A stretch of DNA of 6,998 nucleotides from an uncultured euryarchaeote (GCA_937876055.1 CALEIW010000185.1:1-6998), one strand, 5' to 3'; positions 1-5,996 are shown, counted from the first letter of the stretch. Numbers and translations: made by a program. Notes: generated by a model from the letters alone, not told the origin.

Positions 1-511
1 CTACACCAGTCATTGAGGACTTCATTGACTCCCCATAAATACTCAATAATGCACCTGGGATTCCAAATCTAAGTCCTCTTCCAACAATCCCAGCTGCAAT
101 AAAAAGGCGCAAGTCCATTCTCCCGGCTCCTGCTATCCATGCTAGAGCCTTGTATGGAATTGGGGAGACCGCTGCGATGAATATTCCAGCAGAACCATAT
201 CTATCAACGAGTACATTCAATCTTGCAATAGTTGATTGAGAAACAAATCTCTCTAGTAGCCAACCTCCTCCATACATACCAATTGCATATCCTGCAAGAG
301 CACCAAGAACACTTGAAAGCGTTGCAATTAGGACTACGGTGGCTACTACAATTCCGCTATCTGCTTCTAGAATCATGTTCCAAACTAAAGGATCTGGAGG
401 AATTGGTTGTAACGCCGCCTCAGTGGAAGTTAGAATTGCCAAACCGAGGTATCCAAGGCCATCCGCCCACTCAATTGCAGAGTCGACAAGCCCCTCAGGT
501 AGGATCTCCAT
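1..511 (-). CDS. DedA/VTT-domain (YqaA-like) membrane protein, C-terminus cut off by window edge
   Basis: The first 170 residues are present and the frame is open at base 1. The ATG at 511 is preceded in frame by TAG a few codons upstream, which fixes the start. The protein is largely hydrophobic, with membrane segments at about residues 18-36, 52-80, 106-128 and 136-158. It carries the small-residue signature of SNARE-associated (VTT) proteins: a Glu (E31) and prolines in a re-entrant-like region at 31-41, Gly-rich SSVLGALAGYAIGMYGG at 66-82, the SPIPYK block at 116-121, and GRGLRFGIPG at 144-153 with the conserved arginines. VTT proteins are polytopic inner-membrane proteins; some bacterial and eukaryotic members have been linked to lipid flipping. 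The SPxPYK block points to the YqaA-like subgroup. The substrate in this organism is unknown. The gene is divergent from NOB1 across about 100 bases. Family assignment is confident; function is not. Confidence 0.85.
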   Translation of the reverse strand, partial: MEILPEGLVDSAIEWADGLGYLGLAILTSTEAALQPIPPDPLVWNMILEADSGIVVATVVLIATLSSVLGALAGYAIGMYGGGWLLERFVSQSTIARLNVLVDRYGSAGIFIAAVSPIPYKALAWIAGAGRMDLRLFIAAGIVGRGLRFGIPGALLSIYGESMKSSMTGV

Positions 512-552
512 CAAACCAAGCCCCTAACCGATTCCCGATGAAGGTTACCGCC

Positions 553-570
553 TGTTGTCGATAGACAACA
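553..570. promoter_or_regulatory. Perfect inverted repeat in the divergent DedA/NOB1 intergenic region
   Basis: TGTTGTC-GATA-GACAACA has two perfect 7-bp arms around a 4-base centre. Its midpoint (561.5) lies within about 1 base of the midpoint between the two start codons (511 minus, 614 plus). It is about 42 bases from one ATG and 43 from the other. The shape fits a dimeric regulator site acting on both promoters. A small RNA hairpin is the alternative, but there is no T-tract to suggest a terminator. The repeat is seen directly; the operator role is inference. Confidence 0.4.
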
Positions 571-613
571 ACTCTACCCCACCCCTGATAGGTTGTGCCG
601 TGTACCCATTAAC

Positions 614-1111
614 ATGGCCAAGGCGCGTGTGCTTGACACTGCTGCCTTGATAGCATGGCCAATCACTGAATTATCCGGTGGGCTAATAGTTCGCCATCAA
701 GAAGAAGAATTGCTGCGAATATCGCCAGATAGAGCAGCATTACTGGACATTATGGGATTAGTATTTTGTCAACCAAATCAAGATTCTATAGATTTGGTAG
801 TAGATGCAGCGAAACAAAGTGGAGATATCAGTGGGATTTCTGAAACTGACCTTGCTTTGGTCTCACTGGCATTGGAAAGGTCGGCTATACTCATTACAGA
901 TGATTACCGAATGCAAAATATCGCAAGTTTCCTTGACATAGAATGGCAAGGAGTGAGTGAAGTGGGAATTAGAGAGGTTTGGTCTTGGACCTTGGTTTGC
1001 ACTGGCTGTAAAAGAGAATATGACGCCCCAGAATCAACTGACGCGAAACAGAAAAATTACGGTGAGTGCCACGACTGTGGTGCAGCACTTAGATTGAAGA
1101 GAAAGAAATGA
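614..1111 (+). CDS. nob1: Ribosome maturation endonuclease NOB1 (PIN domain plus zinc ribbon)
   Basis: Predicted 165-residue homologue of NOB1, which cleaves the 3' end of pre-16S rRNA (site D in eukaryotes) during small-subunit maturation in the cytoplasm. An N-terminal PIN domain spans about residues 5-122. It opens with VLDTAALI (D8), followed by QEEEL (about 29-33), SETDLALVSLAL (77-88, D79) and LITDDYRMQNIA (94-105, D96/D97), which supply the acidic metal-binding residues expected of an active nuclease. A zinc ribbon follows with C129-x2-C132 and C152-x2-C155, then a basic LKRKK tail. Order and length match archaeal NOB1 well. I chose the ATG at 614 because the PIN strand begins right after it. 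The same frame extends to a TTG at 593, adding seven residues that match nothing familiar. No Shine-Dalgarno is visible. The gene ends 7 bases from the convergent tatA gene. Confidence 0.95.
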   Translation: MAKARVLDTAALIAWPITELSGGLIVRHQEEELLRISPDRAALLDIMGLVFCQPNQDSIDLVVDAAKQSGDISGISETDLALVSLALERSAILITDDYRMQNIASFLDIEWQGVSEVGIREVWSWTLVCTGCKREYDAPESTDAKQKNYGECHDCGAALRLKRKK

Positions 1112-1118
1112 ATCGGAA

Positions 1119-1325
1119 TTACTCATTCTCGTTAGCAACATCGTCACTGACGCCGCCTCGATCCATGTCTATCTCAGCAGGCGAAGGGGAAGTGACATCT
1201 GAAACCCCTGCGTGGAATTCACCCTTGGCTCTGCCCAAATTTCTAGCCAGTTCAGGGATTCTTTTGGCACCAAAAAGGAATATGGCCAATATCCCGATGA
1301 TAATCAATTCGGTGCTTCCAATCAT
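1119..1325 (-). CDS. tatA: Sec-independent (Tat) translocase subunit TatA
   Basis: Predicted 68-residue TatA, the pore-forming subunit that assembles with TatC to export folded, often cofactor-loaded proteins across the cell membrane. The short periplasm-side start leads into one transmembrane helix, STELIIIGILAIFLFGAKRI at residues 4-23. This holds the conserved FG hinge, followed by the amphipathic helix RIPELARNLGRAKGEF. The tail (about 38-68) is polar and acidic and looks disordered, as is usual for TatA. The ATG at 1325 is preferred because the family normally starts a few residues before the helix; a TTG at 1373 would add 16 basic residues. TatC is not in the window. The moaD-like gene lies 76 bases upstream on the same strand, so co-transcription is possible. 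Assignment is strong from motif and size. TatA versus TatB cannot be fully separated by eye, though most archaea have only TatA-type proteins. Confidence 0.92.
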   Translation of the reverse strand: MIGSTELIIIGILAIFLFGAKRIPELARNLGRAKGEFHAGVSDVTSPSPAEIDMDRGGVSDDVANENE

Positions 1326-1373
1326 CTTTCTCAACCACCGGGTATGGTAGCCCTCTCTCAAAGTCTTCGGCAA

Positions 1374-1383
1374 AGAAAACAGT
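1374..1383 (-). terminator. Possible oligo-T terminator after the MoaD-like gene
   Basis: On the minus strand the run TGTTTTCTTT lies about 20 bases beyond the MoaD-like stop codon and before the tatA start. Euryarchaeal transcription commonly ends at T-rich stretches without a hairpin, so this could end or weaken transcription between the two genes. The tract is short and interrupted, so the call is weak; read-through into tatA is equally possible. Confidence 0.25.
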
Positions 1384-1401
1384 ATTTTGTCGGTTTTTTA
1401 G

Positions 1402-1659
1402 TCAACCACCAGAAACCGGAGGCAAGAATGCAATTTCTGACGTATCGGACAGGCTTTCGTCTAAATCAGCCCCTACTATTCCGTCAATTGCAACTCTAAG
1501 TCCTGAATCTAGCATTGGAGTCAACCGAAATCTATCGATTAAATCTCTAGCACTAGAACCCTGTAGTAGGGCGACTTCGATTTCTCGCTGACCCATGGAT
1601 TCTGCCAAGGGCCCAAAAAATAGCATTTTGACCTTGATCGCGAGGTCGCCCTCTCCCAT
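1402..1659 (-). CDS. MoaD/ThiS-family ubiquitin-like sulfur carrier or small modifier protein
   Basis: Predicted 85-residue beta-grasp protein ending in PPVSGG, with the exposed C-terminal Gly-Gly that an E1-like enzyme adenylates and then thiocarboxylates or conjugates. Strand 1 is IKVKMLFFGPLAE (residues 8-20); the FLPPVSGG end is typical of MoaD. Family members serve as the small subunit of molybdopterin synthase, carrying sulfur for molybdenum/tungsten cofactor, or in archaea as SAMPs, protein modifiers also used in tRNA thiolation. Sequence alone does not separate these roles, so no symbol is given. The ATG at 1659 keeps the whole first strand; an internal ATG at 1626 would remove it. 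A TATA-like element centred 28 bases upstream of this ATG supports it and suggests a leaderless mRNA. The gene is divergent from the HAD phosphatase and upstream of tatA. No MoaE or E1 (MoeB/UbaA) gene is in view. Confidence 0.85.
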   Translation of the reverse strand: MGEGDLAIKVKMLFFGPLAESMGQREIEVALLQGSSARDLIDRFRLTPMLDSGLRVAIDGIVGADLDESLSDTSEIAFLPPVSGG

Positions 1660-1683
1660 ACATCAGGCCAGAGGTCAGTATGC

Positions 1684-1690
1684 AATATAT
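1684..1690 (-). promoter_or_regulatory. Candidate TATA box for the MoaD-like gene
   Basis: AATATAT on the plus strand reads ATATATT on the minus strand. It is centred about 28 bases upstream of the ATG at 1659, the distance expected for an archaeal TATA box when transcription starts at or next to the start codon. It stands out as the only strongly AT-rich alternating block in the 83-base divergent intergenic region. Because it is nearly palindromic it might also serve the HAD gene starting at 1743, with a leader of about 25-30 bases. Confidence 0.4.
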
Positions 1691-1742
1691 CCAACCCATC
1701 GCCACGCAGAATCTAAACACCTTACTTGATTCACGGTAAAAT

Positions 1743-2417
1743 ATGAACGAAGTCAAGGCTGTGGCCTTCGATTGTGATGGAGTATTAGCCGCAAATGATT
1801 CATCATGGCAGAATATTCACGATTATTTTGGAACGGAAAACAAAGAGATGCTCGCCAAATTCATCCGAAAAGAAGTCACAGAGGAGGAATTTGTTTTGGA
1901 CGATATCCGCCTTTGGAGAGAAGTCCAGCCAGAAATACACAGAGATGATATCATGAGATGTTATTCTGGAATCAAGTTGATGCCCGGAGCGAGGGAAGTT
2001 GTAGAGGAATTACAGAATAGGGGAGTATTGGTTGCCATTGTCTCTTCAGGAGTAGACCTACTTATCGGTTCGATAGCAAATATGCTAAAGGTTGACGATT
2101 GGGCTGCAAATGGATTTGAATGGAACGAAGAAGGATGGTTAATCGGATCGAAACCTACTGTAGTTCAATCGCATGATAAAGGGATTACAGTAGCAAAATT
2201 TGCTAGAATTAATTCCATTGACCCAGAAAATATCGTTTCGGTTGGAGATTCAGGACCTGACCTTTCAATGATGATTCCTGGTTCTCGATTCATCGGGTTT
2301 AATCCCGCTCCAAACAGAGGGGCAGACGATTTTGTCAAGGCAGGAGTTCCTATAATTGAAGGACAAGATTTGAGGGACATTTGGCAGCCTATGTTTGGTG
2401 AGCCTTTTCCAGAATGA
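1743..2417 (+). CDS. HAD-superfamily phosphatase, phosphoserine phosphatase-like
   Basis: The 224-residue protein contains all four HAD motifs. Motif I is FDCDGVL, with D10 as nucleophile and D12 as acid/base. Motif II is IVSSG (residues 99-103). Motif III is the lysine K146 in SHDKG. Motif IV is VGDSGPDLSMM (167-177), with D169 and D173 binding magnesium. A small helical cap lies between motifs I and II (about 15-80), as in the SerB/phosphoserine phosphatase group, and PGAREVVEELQNRG (81-94) is the usual segment before motif II. HAD enzymes of this kind hydrolyse small phosphomonoesters in the cytoplasm. Motif I lacks the DST form of true SerB, so the substrate is left open; phosphoserine is one candidate among several. 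The gene ends 3 bases from the convergent DP1 gene. No Shine-Dalgarno is visible before the ATG, only an AT-rich stretch. Confidence 0.85.
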   Translation: MNEVKAVAFDCDGVLAANDSSWQNIHDYFGTENKEMLAKFIRKEVTEEEFVLDDIRLWREVQPEIHRDDIMRCYSGIKLMPGAREVVEELQNRGVLVAIVSSGVDLLIGSIANMLKVDDWAANGFEWNEEGWLIGSKPTVVQSHDKGITVAKFARINSIDPENIVSVGDSGPDLSMMIPGSRFIGFNPAPNRGADDFVKAGVPIIEGQDLRDIWQPMFGEPFPE

Positions 2418-2420
2418 AGG

Positions 2421-4043
2421 TCAGGCAAATGGTATGCTAGCCGATTCATGGGTATGCAAATTTATCACAGTCAGGATGCATGGTTTTGGTTGAAAACCTA
2501 ACATCCTTTGGTAATCGGTTTGGTCTTGCCAGGTTGATGAATGAACAATTGTTGTACCCTTGTGATTACCAACATAATGTCCGTGGACGTGGCCTGTGAC
2601 AAAAATGTCCGGAGTTTGCTGAATTACCATCCTATCCTCGGGTTCTGGCGATAGAGGCGTTTTTCCACCCCAAGATGGGGCAAGATGCCTTCTTTCTAAC
2701 ATCGCTCTCATCGCCATTTCTGGTTTCGAATATGTAACAGAACGTAGGCCTGCGACAAAGTCATCGATACTTTTCCCATGATATGACAAAACCCTAACTC
2801 CATGCAGACTAAATTCGCACGGATTGCCAACAAATACTGCATCTGAGTAGTCCTGCTGTACTTCCGGGTCTAGAGCTGGTTGAGGTTCAGCAGGACGGAC
2901 CGCATCGTGATTTCCGGGTAAAATAACCACGTCCACCCAATCTGGAAGACCCTCTAGAAGTCGTGCAAGTTCTCCATATTGCGCAAATAGGTCTGTAATC
3001 GCTAGGTGTCTTTCTTGACCGGGATAAATTCCTACCCCATCGACTCCATCTCCACTTAGGACGAAATATTTCACAGTCTGAGCTAATGGGTCTGAATTGA
3101 ACCACTGGATCATCTTCTCCCATTGAGGAGCTAAGAAAGTCTTGGAGCCAACGTGGACATCGGAAAGGAAGGCAGCGGAAACCGCTCGATCTTCTCCCGC
3201 AGTGGCCTTTGAGTGCTGCCTCATCGGAGGCAAATGGATGTCTGAAGCACTGAATCGCTTTTCATAGAAATGACCGCTTATTCCCACCACCTCGTCATCC
3301 ATGAGCCCATCCAAGGATGGATGCAAAGGAGATGCACCAGAAGGTGGTTTTAGTGTGCATGATAAATTCTGAGTTTCATCCTCGAGAACGAAATTCAAAT
3401 TTCCAGCTCGAGACCATCGAGTATCTGATGCCAAACCAACCAGAGTAACTTCGTAATCTTTTGATGTGTGCCTTTGCCTATTTCTCCATGCTTCGGCAAT
3501 ACTAACTGGACGACGAGGTAGTGCCCCTCCTGAAATCAATTGATTACGGATTTGCTTCAATCTGTCTCCAAAAAATGATTTGATATCAGTCATCTTTCCT
3601 TCGGTTCTAGAAGAGCCGGTTATATCGAAATGAATCTCTATTTCAGAATCAACATCTGATGCTTGCATAGGGAAGTCTTGCATTCGATAATGGTCCAATC
3701 CATGAGGTCTAGGTGCGGGTGAGGGCTCATTCGTAGCGATTGGTGCGATTGTCCTTCCAATAGCCTGGCCAGTTTCCGGTCTTGCCAAGGTCGCTTGCAA
3801 TGTTTGCGAATTACTTTGTGTTGCAGGTTCTGCTTCAGTGAGGTTTTCCTCTGTAGGGACTATCGATAGTAACTCGTCTATACTTTGGCTTGTTAACAAT
3901 CGAGTATTACTAGCGTTTGCTGCTTCAATTAAAGGAGCGAGATTCGTTAACTCCTCAATTTTTGTTTGAGCATCTCGGCCCATCACAACGAGACCTGCGG
4001 CAGCGAGGGCTCGACTCTTTTCAGTCCAAGACTCAGCCGCCAT
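2421..4043 (-). CDS. polB: DNA polymerase D (Pol II) small subunit DP1, with exonuclease motifs
   Basis: Predicted 540-residue small subunit of PolD, the heterodimeric replicative polymerase of euryarchaea and several other archaeal phyla. DP1 supplies 3'-5' proofreading exonuclease and binds the catalytic DP2 subunit, which is not in this window. The N-terminal third (about 1-180) holds a short helical part followed by a Pro/Thr/Glu-rich, probably disordered linker. An OB-fold spans about 195-275. The Mre11-like calcineurin phosphoesterase domain (about 287-540) carries SDVHVGS (294-300), the DP1 hallmark GDGVDGVGIYPGQ (331-343), LPGNHD (375-380), YHG (421-423) and TGHVHGH (483-489). These supply the Asp, Asn and His metal ligands of an active nuclease. 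Length is within the DP1 range. The ATG at 4043 is preceded in frame by TGA two codons upstream, which fixes the 5' limit; no Shine-Dalgarno is evident. The pncC-like gene lies 72 bases upstream on the same strand. Confidence 0.96.
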   Translation of the reverse strand: MAAESWTEKSRALAAAGLVVMGRDAQTKIEELTNLAPLIEAANASNTRLLTSQSIDELLSIVPTEENLTEAEPATQSNSQTLQATLARPETGQAIGRTIAPIATNEPSPAPRPHGLDHYRMQDFPMQASDVDSEIEIHFDITGSSRTEGKMTDIKSFFGDRLKQIRNQLISGGALPRRPVSIAEAWRNRQRHTSKDYEVTLVGLASDTRWSRAGNLNFVLEDETQNLSCTLKPPSGASPLHPSLDGLMDDEVVGISGHFYEKRFSASDIHLPPMRQHSKATAGEDRAVSAAFLSDVHVGSKTFLAPQWEKMIQWFNSDPLAQTVKYFVLSGDGVDGVGIYPGQERHLAITDLFAQYGELARLLEGLPDWVDVVILPGNHDAVRPAEPQPALDPEVQQDYSDAVFVGNPCEFSLHGVRVLSYHGKSIDDFVAGLRSVTYSKPEMAMRAMLERRHLAPSWGGKTPLSPEPEDRMVIQQTPDIFVTGHVHGHYVGNHKGTTIVHSSTWQDQTDYQRMLGFQPKPCILTVINLHTHESASIPFA

Positions 4044-4088
4044 ATGTCAAAGGACGCGCAGGACCGCTCATGATGATATCGCCTAGTG

Positions 4089-4103
4089 CGGCTCGTAGAG
4101 CCG
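4089..4103 (-). other. Short hairpin between the pncC-like gene and DP1
   Basis: CGGCTC-GTA-GAGCCG (plus-strand sense) is a perfect 6-bp GC-rich stem with a 3-base loop, located 12 bases past the pncC-like stop codon. No T-tract follows on the minus strand, so it does not look like a terminator. It could be an mRNA-processing or stability element, or chance. The repeat is seen; its role is unknown. Confidence 0.3.
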
Positions 4104-4115
4104 AATAATGGAATC

Positions 4116-4802
4116 TTACTCATCCCAATCTGTCAGGGATGCTAAATCCACCTTCTGAATTTCATCCGCAACAGTTTCTGTTTCCCAATCTGCCCATGAC
4201 AGATTACCTTGCCATTGCTCAGATTTGGGGTCCATGGATTCAGGCTCTTGCTCTTCGCCGCCTTCAACACGACTTTCGACGGCGGCGATACGTTCTTCAT
4301 CTTCTACAACTCGATCTAGAAGTTCAAGAGATAGCCTCAGAGCAAATGATACGAAGGATTTCTTGTTATCTAAGCGGTCATTGTCCCCGAAGTCTCTTCT
4401 ACGGACAATGAATTGGTCTCCGGCGGTTACGGCAACGTGGACAAGCCCTACTTCTTTGCTAGGTGTTGCCCCGCCTGGTCCTGCGATACCCGTGATAGCA
4501 ATTGATACCTCGGCATCAGAGCGATAGCGGGCCCCTCGAGCCATTTGTAGTGCGACTTGGTGAGAGACCGCTCCGGCTTCTCCTTGATCAAATGCGGATT
4601 TGTCTACTCCAAGTTCTCGCATTTTTGCTTCATTATTGTATACCACCCAACCTTGGTCAAACCAGTTGGTTGCACCGGATATATCGGTGAAGGTTGAGGC
4701 CAGTAAACCACCGGTACAAGATTCGGCTGTAGCTATGCTCCAGTCTCTCTTGCGAAGTCTTCGGCTCAACCTCGAGGCGAGCGCTGCAGTCTCTTCGACC
4801 AC
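4116..4802 (-). CDS. pncC: CinA C-terminal-type nicotinamide-nucleotide (NMN) amidohydrolase with acidic tail
   Basis: Residues 5-167 form a complete CinA C-terminal/PncC domain. Known members deamidate nicotinamide mononucleotide to nicotinate mononucleotide, returning it to NAD synthesis. Visible motifs are TAESCTGGLLA (25-35, catalytic serine S28), SGATNWFDQGWVVYNNEAK (42-60), GAVSHQVALQMARGA (77-91), the TGIAGPGG loop (104-111), KEVGLVHVAV (116-125) and FGDNDR (138-143). The competence-associated N-terminal CinA domain is absent, as in stand-alone PncC. An extra tail of about 60 residues (170-228) is Glu/Asp-rich, contains WQGNLSWADWE and ends DWDE; I do not recognise it. The start is a GTG: a TGA lies twelve codons upstream in the same frame with no usable start between, and the next Met (residue 61) is inside the domain. 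GAAGGGG just before the GTG may be a weak ribosome-binding site. It lies 57 bases downstream of tRNA-Val and upstream of DP1 on one strand. Confidence 0.93.
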   Translation of the reverse strand: MVEETAALASRLSRRLRKRDWSIATAESCTGGLLASTFTDISGATNWFDQGWVVYNNEAKMRELGVDKSAFDQGEAGAVSHQVALQMARGARYRSDAEVSIAITGIAGPGGATPSKEVGLVHVAVTAGDQFIVRRRDFGDNDRLDNKKSFVSFALRLSLELLDRVVEDEERIAAVESRVEGGEEQEPESMDPKSEQWQGNLSWADWETETVADEIQKVDLASLTDWDE

Positions 4803-4859
4803 GCCCCTTCGCTCGCCTCGTCCTTCTTGACTCTTTCACAAGCTGGAAAGACGGTATTT

Positions 4860-4935
4860 TGGTGGGCCCGACCGGAATTGAACCGGTGATCTTCGCTTTG
4901 TAAGAGCGACGTCATAACCCCTAGACCACGGGCCC
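4860..4935 (-). tRNA. tRNA-Val (anticodon UAC) with encoded CCA
   Basis: The reverse complement folds as a complete 76-base cloverleaf. The acceptor stem GGGCCCG pairs with CGGGCCC. The D arm is GTC...GAC with the AGGGGTTAT loop. Anticodon stem TCGCT/AGCGA encloses loop CTTACAA, giving anticodon UAC (valine GUA/GUG codons). The variable region is 5 bases, and T stem ACCGG/CCGGT encloses TTCAATT. Discriminator A is followed by a genomically encoded CCA. No intron interrupts the anticodon loop. It is divergent from the methyltransferase-like gene and co-directional with the pncC-like gene 57 bases downstream. No clear T-tract separates them, so read-through followed by 3' processing is possible. 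Confidence 0.97.
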
Positions 4936-4993
4936 TTAGTGAGACCGCGGACGCAATGCGTTCAAATGATTGATGGTGTAATAATCTGTGTAA

Positions 4994-4999
4994 AGGTGA
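4994..4999 (+). promoter_or_regulatory. Shine-Dalgarno site of the methyltransferase-like gene
   Basis: AGGTGA lies 4 bases before the ATG at 5004 and complements the archaeal 16S rRNA 3' end (core UCACCU). It is the only clear Shine-Dalgarno match ahead of a gene in the window and strongly supports this start. Most other genes here seem to lack one. Confidence 0.6.
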
Positions 5000-5003
5000 A
5001 CCT

Positions 5004-5996
5004 ATGAAGCCCCTAGATGACCTTTTGGAGAGGTTACGAAAAAGTGACATTCCCATAGAAAATGAGGTTGCTGAAGCCATGCAGCAGATCTTCATTGGAT
5101 CGTTTACAGACTTCGAATTAGATGCATTTTGGCACGATAGACCAGTTCCCTTCCTAATTACTCAGAATGATGCCGCGAAAACCATCTCAGCGCCTCACAT
5201 GATCGCGACTCTACTTCACCATCTTGAGTTACTTGTTGGTCAACATGTCTTATTGATAGGAGCCAAAGGTGGATATCTTGCCGCTTTAATTGACCATATC
5301 GTTGGAAAAGATGGAATGGTAACTGTTGTCGAACCTCATCAGGAAGTTCTATACCATACAGAAGAAAGGTTAGAATTTCATGAATCCAAAGGTACGATTC
5401 GAGTTCTACCTGTTCAGTCCTTAGAGGATAATGATGAGCCAGCTAGGGGTATTGACCGGGTATTAATTACCGGCGCAGTGCGAGAAATCCCGCTCACAGT
5501 GGCAGGCATGGTAGAAGAGGGAGGATTTGTTTTAGGACCATTTGGAGGACCCATTCAACAAACCTTACTGAAAAGAGAAAGACAGGGTGAAGATTGGTTG
5601 GACACCGAACTAGGGAATGTTGTATTTGGGCCAATGGACCTTTCTGAGGCCGAACGAGATCCACTTGACCCACAAGCACTAGCAGACCATATCGAAGATG
5701 CTCTGAACATAATTGTTGAATTGGTTGAAATCGATAGTGAAACCATCGAAAGAATCGAAGAATTAGTTGAATCTCTTCGAGGTATGCCTTCAGACATACC
5801 GCCTTTAGACGAGGATTCCAGCGAGGATGAGTTGGTCGAGCATCCGGTGTTTGAATTACTCATGGCAGAGATGGAGTGGCTACAACCAATGTGGCCTCTA
5901 TTTGGACAATTACTTGCAATTGATATCGACTCTCCAGGCGACTGGGATGATGATGAACCCCCGATGGTCGGTGGCCATGAAGACCTAGTTCCATGA
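5004..5996 (+). CDS. Protein-L-isoaspartate O-methyltransferase-like protein with altered SAM loop and acidic C-terminal extension
   Basis: Residues 1-215 match the PCMT fold. PCMT uses S-adenosylmethionine to methylate isoaspartyl residues in aged proteins and so starts their repair in the cytoplasm. Matching blocks are the N-terminal helix region (18-36), the substrate-side signature KTISAPHMIATLL (59-71), motif I VLLIGAKGGYLAALI (82-96), VTVVEP (106-111, acidic E110), motif II IDRVLITGAVREIP (150-163) and motif III EEGGFVLGPFGG (171-182). The fit is good overall, but motif I differs: the usual acidic residue plus GTGSG loop appears here as LIGAKGG. The C-terminal part (about 216-330) is additional to the usual PCMT of roughly 210-220 residues. 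It has a helical stretch (224-259), acidic linkers, a Trp/Leu-rich segment (283-306) and a GDWDDDEPP end. It may be an active PCMT, a methyltransferase with another substrate, or a non-catalytic relative. The strong Shine-Dalgarno supports the start. The HEAT gene follows 71 bases downstream. Confidence 0.82.
   Translation: MKPLDDLLERLRKSDIPIENEVAEAMQQIFIGSFTDFELDAFWHDRPVPFLITQNDAAKTISAPHMIATLLHHLELLVGQHVLLIGAKGGYLAALIDHIVGKDGMVTVVEPHQEVLYHTEERLEFHESKGTIRVLPVQSLEDNDEPARGIDRVLITGAVREIPLTVAGMVEEGGFVLGPFGGPIQQTLLKRERQGEDWLDTELGNVVFGPMDLSEAERDPLDPQALADHIEDALNIIVELVEIDSETIERIEELVESLRGMPSDIPPLDEDSSEDELVEHPVFELLMAEMEWLQPMWPLFGQLLAIDIDSPGDWDDDEPPMVGGHEDLVP

Noticed and set aside
232..564. Plus-strand open frame of 110 codons
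   Set aside because: It lies opposite the DedA-like gene, whose minus-strand frame has clear VTT motifs. The plus-strand translation shows no motif.
593..613. Extension of NOB1 to an upstream TTG start at 593
   Set aside because: The seven added residues have no family match, and the PIN domain begins normally right after the ATG at 614. The extension also moves the start towards the inverted repeat.
1377..1389. AAAAC...ATTTT stretch as a hairpin terminator between the MoaD-like gene and tatA
   Set aside because: Only four A-T pairs can form. A T-tract without a hairpin is the better, though weak, reading.
4803..4859. Possible small RNA or peptide between tRNA-Val and the pncC-like gene
   Set aside because: 57 bases with no start plus usable frame and no stable fold that I can see. 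It is best read as a spacer in a shared transcript.
4951..4961. ACGCA-A-TGCGT inverted repeat between tRNA-Val and the methyltransferase-like gene
   Set aside because: Only 5-bp arms with a single-base centre, which is expected by chance in a window of this size, and with no special placement.
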